From BOG-908 sp963850605 (GTDB lineage: Bacteria; Pseudomonadota; Alphaproteobacteria; Acetobacterales; Acetobacteraceae): a stretch of DNA of 64,000 bases. Below, piece after piece: positions 28,918 to 37,335 of this stretch. The notes under the pieces were generated by a model that was given only the letters and a program-made list of their open reading frames with translations, did no database searches and was not told the DNA's origin. The first letter of the stretch is position 1, and the number at the start of each line of letters is the position of its first letter. Location: NCBI GenBank assembly GCA_963850605.1, contig CAWKLX010000007.1:434001-498000 (forward strand), written 5' to 3'. Both the position numbers and the translations under genes were made by a program.

Positions 28918-30096
28918 ATGTTCGCCACCTTTGCCCTCCAGCTGCGCGCCGCCGGCCTGCCGGTGTCCATCACCGAGTATCTGACGCTGATGGGCGCCAT
29001 GAAGCAGGGTGTGGCAGCGTACAGCATCGACGATTTTTACTTTTTGTCCCGCGCAACGCTGGTGAAGGACGAACGACATCTCGACCGGTTCGATCGGGTG
29101 TTTGCGAGCGTATTCCAAGGCCTTGAACACAGCCCGGGCGATCCGGCCACCGACATTCCCGAGGAATGGTTGCGCAAGATTGCGGAGAAAAACCTCTCCC
29201 CCGAAGAGATGGCCGCCATCGAAGCCATGGGCGGCTTCGAAAAGCTGATGGAGACCCTGCGAAAGCGCCTCGAGGAGCAGAAGGAACGTCACCAGGGCGG
29301 CAACAAATGGATCGGCACCGGTGGCACATCGCCCTTTGGCGCGTATGGCTACAATCCCGAAGGCATACGCATCGGCCAGACGGAGTCACGCCATAGACGC
29401 GCGGTGAAAGTATGGGACAAGCGCGAGTTCCGCGACCTGGACGGCGACACCGAGATCGGCACGCGGAACATGAAGGTCGCGTTGCGCCGACTGCGCCGTT
29501 TCGCGCGCCAGGGGGCCGCCACCGAACTGGATCTGCCCGGCACCATCCACGCCACCGCCAGCAACGCCGGCTCGCTGGACCTGAAGATGGTGGCCGAGCG
29601 GCACAATGCGGTAAAAATCCTGTTGCTGCTCGACATCGGCGGCTCGATGGACGACCATGTACGCACATCGGAAGAGCTGTTTTCGGCGGTGCGCTCGGAA
29701 TTCAAGCACCTCGAACATTTTTACTTCCACAATTGCGTCTATGAGCGTGTCTGGCGCGAGAACAGGCGTCGAGACGCGACATCGCTTTCCACCTGGGAGC
29801 TGCTGCGCACCTACGGCCCGGACTACAAACTCGTGTTCGTGGGTGACGCCACGATGAGCCCCTACGAGGTCATCCAGCCGGGCGGCAGCGTGGAGCACTG
29901 GAACGAAGAGGCCGGCCGCGTCTGGATCGAGCGGCTGACCGGACATTTTCGGCGCTCCGCCTGGCTCAACCCGGCGCGCGAAGATTACTGGGGTTACACG
30001 CACTCCATCGCGTTGTTGCGCGACCTGATGGCCAACCGCATGTATCCGCTGACGCTGAGGGGTCTGGACGACATGACGCGCGAATTGTCGCGCTGA
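28918..30096 (+). CDS. VWA domain-containing protein, CoxE-like
   Basis: This 392-residue protein carries a C-terminal von Willebrand A domain with the MIDAS motif DIGGSMD at about 239-245, in the DxGxS form usual for the CoxE/YehP group. The N-terminal half (LRAAGLPVSITEYLTLMGAM) is the conserved CoxE-type helical region. It has no signal peptide and should be cytosolic. Together with the preceding MoxR gene it forms a standard MoxR-VWA pair. In other loci such pairs insert metals or activate enzymes such as CO dehydrogenase; the client here is not evident. A GST gene begins 15 bases downstream. Confidence 0.88.
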   Translation: MFATFALQLRAAGLPVSITEYLTLMGAMKQGVAAYSIDDFYFLSRATLVKDERHLDRFDRVFASVFQGLEHSPGDPATDIPEEWLRKIAEKNLSPEEMAAIEAMGGFEKLMETLRKRLEEQKERHQGGNKWIGTGGTSPFGAYGYNPEGIRIGQTESRHRRAVKVWDKREFRDLDGDTEIGTRNMKVALRRLRRFARQGAATELDLPGTIHATASNAGSLDLKMVAERHNAVKILLLLDIGGSMDDHVRTSEELFSAVRSEFKHLEHFYFHNCVYERVWRENRRRDATSLSTWELLRTYGPDYKLVFVGDATMSPYEVIQPGGSVEHWNEEAGRVWIERLTGHFRRSAWLNPAREDYWGYTHSIALLRDLMANRMYPLTLRGLDDMTRELSR

Positions 30097-30111
30097 AACG
30101 GGAACGAAAAC

Positions 30112-30780
30112 ATGATCACCGTCCACCACCTCAACAACTCCCGCTCGCAGCGCATCCTCTGGCTGCTGGAGGAATTGGGTGTGCCCTACGAGGTGCGCCG
30201 CTACGAGCGCGACGCGAAAACCATGCTGGCGCCGCCCGAGTTGCGCGCGGTGCATCCGCTGGGCAAATCGCCGGTCATCACGGAGGGCGATCGCACGGTC
30301 GCGGAGACCGGCGCCATCGTCGAATATATCCTGGACGAATACGGCCAGGGCCGCCTGATCCCCCCAGCCGGCACGGAGGAGCGGCGCCGATACACCTACT
30401 GGCTGCATTTCGCCGAAGGTTCGGCCATGCCGCCACTCGTCATGACCTTGCTGTTCGGCGAGATCCCCAAGCGCGCACCGTTCTTTATCCGCCCCGTAGC
30501 CAAGATGATCGGTGCCACCGTCACCAGCAGCTTTTTGAAGCCCAACATCGAGGCGCAGCAGGCACTGATGGAAACCGAACTAGCCCGCGGCGGCTGGTTC
30601 GCCGGTGGCACGTTCACCGCGGCCGACATCATGATGAGCTTTCCGGTGGAAGCCGCGCGAAGCCGCATCGGGCTGGGCGGCCACACGCGGCTGGAGGCGT
30701 GGCTGGCCAGAATACATGCACGGCCGGCGTATCAGACCGCGCTGAAAAAGGGTGGTGACTATGCGCTAGCGCAGGGGTGA
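30112..30780 (+). CDS. Glutathione S-transferase family protein
   Basis: The 222-residue protein has a thioredoxin-like N-terminal domain with NNSRSQRILWLLEELGVPYE, the GSH-binding LGKSPVITEGD (cis-Pro) and AETGAIVEYI (the E-T/S pair). An all-helical C-terminal domain contains FTAADIMMSFPVE. It is a bacterial cytosolic GST of the beta/theta-like group; the exact substrate is unknown. It follows the VWA gene by 15 bases and is followed by the S41-like gene after 6 bases, so all four genes from moxR may be cotranscribed. Confidence 0.9.
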   Translation: MITVHHLNNSRSQRILWLLEELGVPYEVRRYERDAKTMLAPPELRAVHPLGKSPVITEGDRTVAETGAIVEYILDEYGQGRLIPPAGTEERRRYTYWLHFAEGSAMPPLVMTLLFGEIPKRAPFFIRPVAKMIGATVTSSFLKPNIEAQQALMETELARGGWFAGGTFTAADIMMSFPVEAARSRIGLGGHTRLEAWLARIHARPAYQTALKKGGDYALAQG

Positions 30781-30786
30781 CCACCC

Positions 30787-31944
30787 ATGAAGTTTTCGCG
30801 GCTGATCGGCATTATGAGTTTAGCGCTGCCACTTCTTGGCGCTGCAACCGGCCCCGATTTTCGGTCAGCTGCTCGCGCTTTGGATGCCGTCATTCTCGAC
30901 AAATACGCCTATTTGGATAAATTACCTGGCAACGTCCTGCCACACTCCGAAAAGCTCGATCGCGAACGCGAAGGAGTGGTCGACGCAAAAAGCTTGCTTC
31001 GATATGCTGAAGACCGCCTTGCATCGCTCGCCGATCATCACGCGATTACCAGCAGTTCCTTCGCAGATAGCTGGGCCGTCATCCCAAGCTATGCGGATTT
31101 GTGGATTGTCGAGCATGATGGAATTTATGCGATCGACGCGGTGCGCGCCGGCAGTCCCGCAGCCGCCGCAGGTATCGCCCGAGGCGACCGGCTGATCAGT
31201 ATCGGCGGAGTTGGGACCGCATCGGCCGTAGCGGCATTCTGGCGTGACCTGGGACTTGCGGTCACGCCTCGCCGCGCGGCCTATGCGGCCCGCGTGCTTG
31301 CGGCCGGGCGGCGTGATCGGGACCGGCAACTAGGGATCCAAGGTGCGCCTAGCGCAATTCGGATCGTGACACTTCCCTGCCTCTACAAGGACGAGCACGA
31401 TCGTCCACTAATCTCAACGTCGCCAAGCGACGGCGCGACAATTCGCATAAACAACAGTCTTGGCGACAATAGAGTCATTTCGCTTTTCGATCAGCTCGTG
31501 GCGGCTATCCCACCGGGCACACATCTCGTGCTGGATCTGCGCGATACACCGTCCGGCGGCAATACGGTCGTCGCCCGGGCCATCATGGGATGGTTCGTTG
31601 ACCGCGCGCGCGGTTATCAGGTTCACAACCGGCCTGAAGAAGAGCGCGCGACGGGTATCGCCCGGCAATGGATCGAAGAAGTGCTGCCGCGCGCGGGCAA
31701 GCACCGGGACCGTCTGCCAACAATCCTGGTCGGACGTTGGACCGGAAGCATGGGCGAGGGCCTGGCCATTGGCTTTGCGGCCATGGGCGCCTCTGTCCGA
31801 GGCGATCCAATGGCCGGGCTGAACGGCTCGGTCGAGGATATTGCGCTCGGCGACACCGGCATCAGTGTCAAGCTGCCCACCGAACGGCTAATGACGGTGA
31901 CAGGTTTGCCGCGAGAAGATTTCCGCCCACAAATGCCCAATTAG
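30787..31944 (+). CDS. S41-family peptidase-like exported protein with PDZ-like domain
   Basis: This 385-residue protein has a signal peptide (SLALPLLGAATG). A PDZ-like segment follows at about 105-140 (YAIDAVRAGSPAAAAGIARGDRLISIGG). The protease-like domain comes last: LDLRDTPSGGNTVVARAIMG, then GRWTGSMGEGLAIGFAAMG, where the serine in GSMGE is the expected nucleophile. These features match the C-terminal processing peptidase clan. Codon use is more AT-tolerant than its neighbours (for example runs of TAT, TTG, AAA and GAT near the start), hinting at acquisition by transfer. It sits 6 bases after the GST gene. Confidence 0.7.
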   Translation: MKFSRLIGIMSLALPLLGAATGPDFRSAARALDAVILDKYAYLDKLPGNVLPHSEKLDREREGVVDAKSLLRYAEDRLASLADHHAITSSSFADSWAVIPSYADLWIVEHDGIYAIDAVRAGSPAAAAGIARGDRLISIGGVGTASAVAAFWRDLGLAVTPRRAAYAARVLAAGRRDRDRQLGIQGAPSAIRIVTLPCLYKDEHDRPLISTSPSDGATIRINNSLGDNRVISLFDQLVAAIPPGTHLVLDLRDTPSGGNTVVARAIMGWFVDRARGYQVHNRPEEERATGIARQWIEEVLPRAGKHRDRLPTILVGRWTGSMGEGLAIGFAAMGASVRGDPMAGLNGSVEDIALGDTGISVKLPTERLMTVTGLPREDFRPQMPN

Positions 31945-31958
31945 GCGTGTTCAAATTC

Positions 31959-32423
31959 TCAGCCCGACCGGATCGCCGCCCGCAATCTTGCGAGTGCCTC
32001 GTTCAACGGCCCGTCCTCCACGCCCTCCACACGCTCCACCGCCCCCACACCTCGCCGCACGGGCGCTACTGGCGCGCTCACCGGCCCCTGCACGAAACGC
32101 AGCCGCTCCACCACAACGCGCCCGGCATGCGCGTTGATACGCTCGATGACAGTGCCTGAGACGTGCTGCAGCTCCATCGCCATCGGGCCCGAGCAGGCCA
32201 GCGTCAGCGTCGTGCCGGACAGGCGGCGCGGCTCCGTCTCGCGCGCCAGACGCGGCCCCACGATGGCCCCCCACTCCGAGAGGAGCAGCGCCCCCGCAGG
32301 CGATTTCTTGCGGTAGGCCGCGCGGGTCAGCGCCGGAATCAGCTCGGTCAGCCCGCGCGTGGCATAGGCCCGGCGCTCCCATCCGGTCTCGGCCACGTTG
32401 CCAGGTGTCGCGTCCTTCGCCAT
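31959..32423 (-). CDS. DUF721/DciA-like protein
   Basis: The product has about 154 residues. Its core, LLLSEWGAIVGPRLARETEPRRL followed by GTTLTLACSGPMAMELQHVS and ERINAHAG, matches the DUF721 (DciA) family. DciA proteins help load the replicative helicase in bacteria lacking DnaC. The C-terminal third is Val/Glu/Arg-rich and variable. ATG 32423 is chosen because GAGGGG precedes it. It diverges from mutY with only about 11 bases between start codons, so each promoter must lie within the other gene. Confidence 0.8.
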   Translation of the reverse strand: MAKDATPGNVAETGWERRAYATRGLTELIPALTRAAYRKKSPAGALLLSEWGAIVGPRLARETEPRRLSGTTLTLACSGPMAMELQHVSGTVIERINAHAGRVVVERLRFVQGPVSAPVAPVRRGVGAVERVEGVEDGPLNEALARLRAAIRSG

Positions 32424-32434
32424 GCACACCCCTC

Positions 32435-33487
32435 ATGTCCGAAACGCCGAATGCAGAAAACTTGCTGCGGTGGTACGACCGGCACCGCCGCACCATGCCC
32501 TGGCGCGCCCGGCCTGGCGAGACACCCGATCCCTACCGCATCTGGCTCAGCGAAATCATGCTGCAACAGACCACGGTGGCGGCCGTCGCGCCGTACTACG
32601 AAAAGTTCTGCGCGCTCTTCCCCACCGTGCACGCACTCGCCCAGTCGGACAGCGACGCCGTCATGTCCGCCTGGGCCGGCCTCGGCTATTATGCGCGTGC
32701 CCGCAACCTGCACGCCTGCGCCCGCGCCGTCTCCGCGGCCGGGGGCGTGTTCCCGGACACGGTCGAAGGTCTACGCACCCTGCCCGGCATCGGCCCCTAC
32801 ACGGCGCGCGCCGTGGCCGCCATTGCGTTCGGCGTGCCGGTTGTGCCCGTGGACGGCAATGTCGAACGCGTCATGTCCCGCCTCTACGCCTATGAAGAGC
32901 CCCTGCCCGCCGCCAAGCCGGCGCTGGCAGCGGCGGCCGAAAAATTCGGCAATCATCCGGCCGCTCGCGCCCGTGCATCCGATTTCGCGCAATCGCTGTT
33001 CGACCTGGGCGCCACGATCTGTAACCAGCGCCCTGCCTGCGCCATCTGCCCGCTTTCGGACACCTGCGCCGCCCGGCGGGCCGGCATCGCCGAAACGCTG
33101 CCCCGCCGCGCGCCCAAGAAACTTCGCCCGGTTCGCCACGGGGTGCTCTATTGGCTGACCGACGCAGAAGATCGGGTGCTGCTGCGCCGCCGTCCGCCCA
33201 CCGGCCTGCTGGGCGGCATGACGGAGCTGCCTGGAACCGCATGGCGCGACCTACCCTGGACGGAGGCGGAAGCGCATGCGGCCGCACCAGCACGCGCCGA
33301 GTGGCGCGCGGCGGGCCAGGTGCGCCACATCTTCACTCATTTCGAGTTGCGGCTGGACGTGTTTGTCGCCCGTGTACCGGTCATCACGGCTGATGGGTTC
33401 TTGTGCGATGCGGACAACCTGGCCGGCCAGGCGCTGCCCTCGTTGATGCGCAAGGGAGTAACCCTGGCCCGCGCCGCCGCGTTATGA
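32435..33487 (+). CDS. mutY: A/G-specific adenine glycosylase MutY
   Basis: MutY removes adenine mispaired with 8-oxoguanine. The 350-residue product has the HhH core LPGIGPYTARAVAAIAFG, the catalytic glutamate in SEIMLQQT (about residue 45) and the catalytic aspartate in VDGNVERV (about 140). The [4Fe-4S] cysteines are at C196, C203, C206 and C212 (spacing 6-2-5). A C-terminal NUDIX-like domain recognising 8-oxoG is present (LLRRRPPTGLLGGM, HIFTHFELRLDVF). The ATG at 32435 fits homologous N-termini; an in-frame GTG at 32405 is less likely. Confidence 0.96.
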   Translation: MSETPNAENLLRWYDRHRRTMPWRARPGETPDPYRIWLSEIMLQQTTVAAVAPYYEKFCALFPTVHALAQSDSDAVMSAWAGLGYYARARNLHACARAVSAAGGVFPDTVEGLRTLPGIGPYTARAVAAIAFGVPVVPVDGNVERVMSRLYAYEEPLPAAKPALAAAAEKFGNHPAARARASDFAQSLFDLGATICNQRPACAICPLSDTCAARRAGIAETLPRRAPKKLRPVRHGVLYWLTDAEDRVLLRRRPPTGLLGGMTELPGTAWRDLPWTEAEAHAAAPARAEWRAAGQVRHIFTHFELRLDVFVARVPVITADGFLCDADNLAGQALPSLMRKGVTLARAAAL

Positions 33488-33514
33488 CGTGCCTCCCCAG
33501 CGGAAGACACCGAC

Positions 33515-34309
33515 ATGCAAGGCGCCACCGACCACACCATCCCCCAGCAATGGGACAGCTACACGGCATCCGAGCACGAGGTGTGGCGCACACTCTACGC
33601 CCGCCAGACAGCGCTGCTGCCCGGGCTCGCCTGCGACCAGTTTCTCGACGGGGTGGAAAAGCTGGATTTCGCGTCCGGCATTCCGGAGTTCGCCGCGCTG
33701 TCGGACCGGCTGGCATCGCTGACCGGCTGGCGCGTCGTGGCCGTCCCCGGTCTGGTCCCCGACGAGGTCTTCTACGAGCACCTGGCCAACCGGCGATTCC
33801 CGGCCGGACGCTTCATCCGGCGCCCCGACCAGCTCGACTACCTGGAGGAGCCGGACGTTTTCCATGACGTGTTCGGTCACGTGCCGATGCTGACCGACCC
33901 GGTTTTCGCCGACTACATGCAGGCCTATGGTGAGGGCGGCTTGCGCGCGATGGGTCTGGGCCGGCTGCATAACCTGGCGCGGCTCTACTGGTACACCGTC
34001 GAATTCGGCTTGCTGCAAACGCCGGCCGGTCTGCGCATCTTCGGCGCCGGCATCGTCTCGTCGGCCACCGAATCCGTCTACGCGCTGCGCGACGCCAAAC
34101 CGCACCGCCTCGCGTTCGATCTCGCGCGCGTCATGCGCACCCCGTATCGGATCGACGACGTGCAGTCGGTGTATTTCGTCATTCCCAGCCTGCAGGCGCT
34201 GCTGGACGCGACGCAGGGCACGGATTTCGGCCCGCTATACGGCGAACTGTCCACGGCCGCCGACATCCCGATCGAGGCGGTGCTGGAGCAGGACCGCGTC
34301 TTCGCCTGA
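33515..34309 (+). CDS. phhA: Phenylalanine-4-hydroxylase PhhA
   Basis: This iron- and pterin-dependent monooxygenase converts phenylalanine to tyrosine. The 264-residue length is normal for bacterial enzymes that have only the catalytic domain. Iron ligands are visible as H116 and H121 in FHDVFGHV and E162 in YWYTVEFGLL. The pterin-binding region RPDQLDYLEEPDVFHD is intact. It starts 27 bases after mutY. No pterin carbinolamine dehydratase (phhB) is adjacent. Confidence 0.95.
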   Translation: MQGATDHTIPQQWDSYTASEHEVWRTLYARQTALLPGLACDQFLDGVEKLDFASGIPEFAALSDRLASLTGWRVVAVPGLVPDEVFYEHLANRRFPAGRFIRRPDQLDYLEEPDVFHDVFGHVPMLTDPVFADYMQAYGEGGLRAMGLGRLHNLARLYWYTVEFGLLQTPAGLRIFGAGIVSSATESVYALRDAKPHRLAFDLARVMRTPYRIDDVQSVYFVIPSLQALLDATQGTDFGPLYGELSTAADIPIEAVLEQDRVFA

Positions 34310-34375
34310 GCCGATGGCTCCTTCTGCGCGCCAGGCAGATAGCGCCTGGGGCGCGGGCCGCCTATATCGCGGCGA

Positions 34376-34963
34376 ATGACCCGAACCGCCACCCGTACCC
34401 GCACCACCGCGGAAACCGATATCACGCTCACGCTTGCATTGGACGGCACCGGCCAGGTCCGGGTGGCCACTGGCGTGGGATTCTTCGACCACATGCTGAC
34501 AGCACTGGCCCGCCATGCCGGGTTCGATCTGGACATCACCGCGCGCGGCGACCTGCATATCGACTCCCACCACACGGTGGAGGATGTGGGCATCGTGCTG
34601 GGCGCCGCACTGCGAGAAGCGCTGGGCGATATGCGCGGCATCACCCGGTTTGGTAACGCCCTGGTTCCGATGGACGAGGCGCTGGCCGAGGCGGCCGTCG
34701 ATATCTCGGGCCGCGCGCACCTGGCCTGGAATGTGGCGTTCGAGCGTCCCATGCTGGGCACCATGGACACGCAACTGGTCGAAGAATTCTTTCGCGCGCT
34801 GACGGCCAACGGGCTGATCACCCTGCACGTGACACGGCGCGCCGGCACCAACGCTCACCATGTGGCGGAATCCTGTTTCAAGGCGGTTGCGCGCGCACTG
34901 CGCATGGCGGTGGCGCTCGACCCCAGGGTGGCCGGCATTCCCTCCACGAAAGGCGCGCTATGA
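34376..34963 (+). CDS. hisB: Imidazoleglycerol-phosphate dehydratase HisB
   Basis: HisB removes water from imidazole-glycerol phosphate in histidine synthesis. The 195-residue protein shows both duplicated metal-binding halves: GFFDHMLTALARH and DSHHTVEDVGIVLG, then GTNAHHVAESCFKAVARAL near the end. It is the monofunctional form without a phosphatase domain. It begins the his cluster here, and its stop overlaps the start of the DUF2628 gene by four bases (ATGA). Confidence 0.97.
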   Translation: MTRTATRTRTTAETDITLTLALDGTGQVRVATGVGFFDHMLTALARHAGFDLDITARGDLHIDSHHTVEDVGIVLGAALREALGDMRGITRFGNALVPMDEALAEAAVDISGRAHLAWNVAFERPMLGTMDTQLVEEFFRALTANGLITLHVTRRAGTNAHHVAESCFKAVARALRMAVALDPRVAGIPSTKGAL

Positions 34964-35325
34964 GGGTGTTCTCCAGCCATTGGCGCGGCGGCGATCCGCC
35001 CCGATTGATCCAGGAAGGATTTTCCTGGGCTGGCGCGTTCTGGGGCGCAATCTACCTCGCGGCACATCGCGCCTGGGTCGCCGCCACGCTGAATTTCGCA
35101 GCCGCCCTGGCCTGCCTGGCGGCCGCGCGCGCCCTGCACGATGGCGCACCGCTGGCCGGCCTGTTCGTCCTGCAAGGGTTGTTCGTGCGCGACCTGCATC
35201 GCTGGGGTCTGGCGCGCGCCGGCTGGATACCCGGACCGATCGTGGCGGCACAGGATCAGGATGCCGCTCTGGCGCGCCTGCTGGACAGCGGCACCGTGCC
35301 CGCATTGGCCGGCGAACCCGCGTGA
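34960..35325 (+). CDS. DUF2628-like small membrane protein inside the his cluster
   Basis: The 121-residue product has two hydrophobic stretches (FSWAGAFWGAIYLAAHRAWVA and TLNFAAALACLAAARAL). The N-terminus RLIQEGFSWAGAFWG is characteristic of DUF2628 proteins. The function is unknown. It overlaps hisB by four bases and hisH by one base (TGATG), so it is translationally coupled to both. Its position between hisB and hisH recurs in Acetobacteraceae, as I recall the families; no histidine-related role is known. Confidence 0.75.
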   Translation: MRVFSSHWRGGDPPRLIQEGFSWAGAFWGAIYLAAHRAWVAATLNFAAALACLAAARALHDGAPLAGLFVLQGLFVRDLHRWGLARAGWIPGPIVAAQDQDAALARLLDSGTVPALAGEPA

Positions 35326-35975
35326 TGCGGGTGGCGGTGGTCGATTGCGGAAGCGGCAATCTTGCGTCCGTCACCCGCGCGCTGGGCCGTGCGGCGCGCG
35401 ATGCAGGGATCGACACGGACGTGTTCGTGACCGATGCGCCGGGCGGGATGGAGGCAGCCGACCGCGTGGTCCTGCCGGGCCAGGGGGCGTTCGCGACTTG
35501 CGCGCTTGGGCTGGCCGAGCGCGGCCTCACAGAACCGCTCGTCAACATGCTCAGGACCGGGGAGACGCCGTTCCTGGGTATCTGCGTGGGTATGCAGCTC
35601 CTGGCTCAGCGGGGCCTGGAACACGCCGACACGCTCGGGTTGGGCTGGATCGCGGGCGAGATAGCCGCACTGGAGGCACCCGGGCTGCGGCTCCCGCACA
35701 TGGGCTGGAACGCGCTGGAGTTTTCCGCGGGCGCACACCCCCTGGTGGACGGGATCGCACCCGGCGCTCACGCGTATTTTGTTCACAGCTACGGGTTGCG
35801 CGGCTACGCTGCACCCGAGGTCTTGGCGACGGCGGAATATGGCGGCGCGGTACCCGCCCTAGTCGCCCGAGGCAGCGCCGCCGGCACGCAATTCCACGTC
35901 GAGAAAAGCCAGGAGGTCGGGTTGCGCATCCTCGCTAATTTCCTGCGTTGGCAGCCGCGCGGTGCGGTGCAATGA
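35325..35975 (+). CDS. hisH: Imidazole glycerol phosphate synthase, glutamine amidotransferase subunit HisH
   Basis: HisH hydrolyses glutamine and channels ammonia to HisF. The 216-residue protein has VVDCGSGNLASV at the start, the nucleophile cysteine in FLGICVGMQLL, and the His-Glu pair in GTQFHVEKSQ. The ATG at 35325 overlaps the preceding stop in TGATG. The partner hisF is not next to it and is not found in the window, although hisA follows after one inserted gene. Confidence 0.96.
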   Translation: MRVAVVDCGSGNLASVTRALGRAARDAGIDTDVFVTDAPGGMEAADRVVLPGQGAFATCALGLAERGLTEPLVNMLRTGETPFLGICVGMQLLAQRGLEHADTLGLGWIAGEIAALEAPGLRLPHMGWNALEFSAGAHPLVDGIAPGAHAYFVHSYGLRGYAAPEVLATAEYGGAVPALVARGSAAGTQFHVEKSQEVGLRILANFLRWQPRGAVQ

Positions 35976-36544
35976 GCGCCGTGACCTCGATCCCCCTATT
36001 GGCGGTGGAGCACGCGACCGATCTGGATGAGGAGGACATGGCGGCCCTATGTGAGGCCACCCACGCCGCGATCCTGGATGGCGGCGGCTTCGGCTGGGTC
36101 AACCCTCCGGGCCAGCAGGCCATGGAACGCTATTTCCGCGGCGTGATGATGGTGCCGGAGCGCGAGCTGTATGTCGGCCGCGCCGACGGCATCGTCACCG
36201 GCTCGGCCCAGCTGGTTCGCCCACCGCGCAACAACGAGGCGCAGGCCTTCGCCGGCTTCATCATGCACGCCTACGTGGCTCCCTTCGCGCGCGGCCAGGG
36301 CCTGGCGCGGCTGATGATGCGCCGTATCGAGGAGCGCGCGCGCACGCTGGGCATGCGCGTGCTGAACCTGGACGTGCGCGAGACGCAGCAAGCGGCGATC
36401 GCGATGTACGAATCGCTCGGCTACGTACGCTGGGGCGTGCACCCCGAATACGCCCGGGTGCGCGGCCAGACGGTACGCGGCTATTTCTATACGAAAGCGT
36501 TGCGACGCACGGGCCACCACGACCCGGACAGCCAGCCAGCGTGA
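35972..36544 (+). CDS. GNAT-family N-acetyltransferase inside the his cluster
   Basis: This 190-residue protein has the GNAT acetyl-CoA-binding region VAPFARGQGLARLMMRRIEE (motif A, R/Q-x-x-G-x-A/G) and the later NLDVRETQQAAIAMYESLGY (motif B). The substrate is unknown. The ATG at 35972 overlaps the hisH stop (ATGA) and its stop overlaps the GTG start of hisA (GTGA). It is therefore embedded in the his operon. It may act on a small molecule or a protein; context does not reveal which. Confidence 0.85.
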   Translation: MSAVTSIPLLAVEHATDLDEEDMAALCEATHAAILDGGGFGWVNPPGQQAMERYFRGVMMVPERELYVGRADGIVTGSAQLVRPPRNNEAQAFAGFIMHAYVAPFARGQGLARLMMRRIEERARTLGMRVLNLDVRETQQAAIAMYESLGYVRWGVHPEYARVRGQTVRGYFYTKALRRTGHHDPDSQPA

Positions 36545-37272
36545 CACTCACGCTCTATCCGGCCATCGACATCAAGGGTGGTGCCTGCGTCCGGCTGCGT
36601 CGGGGCGACATGGACGAGGCAACTACCTATGGCGACGACCCGGCCGCCCAAGCATGCGCCTTCGAAGCGGCCGGCAGCCGCTGGCTGCACGTGGTCGATC
36701 TGGACGGCGCCTTTGCCGGCCACTCGATCAACCACGATGCCGTATCCGCCATACTGGCAAGCGTAAGCATCCCGGTTCAGCTGGGCGGCGGCATCCGCGA
36801 CCTGGCCGCCATCGAACGTTGGCTCGCGGCCGGTGTCTCCCGTGTGATTCTGGGGTCGGCAGCGGTCAAGAATCCGATTCTGGTGCACCAGGCCTGCCGC
36901 AGTTTTTCAAATCGCATCGCCGTCGGGATCGACGCCCGCGATGGATATGTCGCAACCGAAGGCTGGGCCGACACCTCCAAGCTGCGTGCGCCCGAGCTGG
37001 CGCGGCGGTTCGAGGATGCCGGCGTAGCCGCGGTCATCTACACCGACATCGCGCGCGACGGCATGCTGGGCGGCCTCAATATCGCCGAGACGGTAACGTT
37101 GGCCAAGGGTATCGGCATCCCGGTGATCGCCAGCGGCGGCGTGGGCAGCGCGGATGACCTGCGTGCGCTGCGCCAGGCTGCGGGGCCTCACATTGCCGGG
37201 GTGATTGTCGGCCGCGCCCTGTATGACGGACGCATCGGCATCGGCGAGGCGCTCGGCGTTTTGCGGGACTGA
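36541..37272 (+). CDS. hisA: Phosphoribosylformimino-5-aminoimidazole carboxamide ribotide isomerase HisA
   Basis: HisA is a TIM-barrel isomerase in histidine synthesis. The 243-residue product has the N-terminal catalytic aspartate in YPAIDIKGG, the phosphate-binding QLGGGIRD, the second catalytic aspartate region YTDIARDGML, and the final phosphate loop ASGGVGSADD. It starts with GTG at 36541, overlapping the GNAT gene by four bases. The next gene downstream is a ParA-like ATPase, not hisF. Confidence 0.97.
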   Translation: MTLTLYPAIDIKGGACVRLRRGDMDEATTYGDDPAAQACAFEAAGSRWLHVVDLDGAFAGHSINHDAVSAILASVSIPVQLGGGIRDLAAIERWLAAGVSRVILGSAAVKNPILVHQACRSFSNRIAVGIDARDGYVATEGWADTSKLRAPELARRFEDAGVAAVIYTDIARDGMLGGLNIAETVTLAKGIGIPVIASGGVGSADDLRALRQAAGPHIAGVIVGRALYDGRIGIGEALGVLRD

Positions 37273-37335
37273 CCGGCTTTGCGCGGACTCGCGCGCCCGC
37301 TGTAACGCTCCGGCGGCAGGATGGAGCGTGCGGCC

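Noticed and set aside
35972..36544. RimI-type ribosomal acetyltransferase assignment for the GNAT
   Set aside because: The GNAT core is clear, but no TsaB or RimI-specific context is present, so a general GNAT call is kept.
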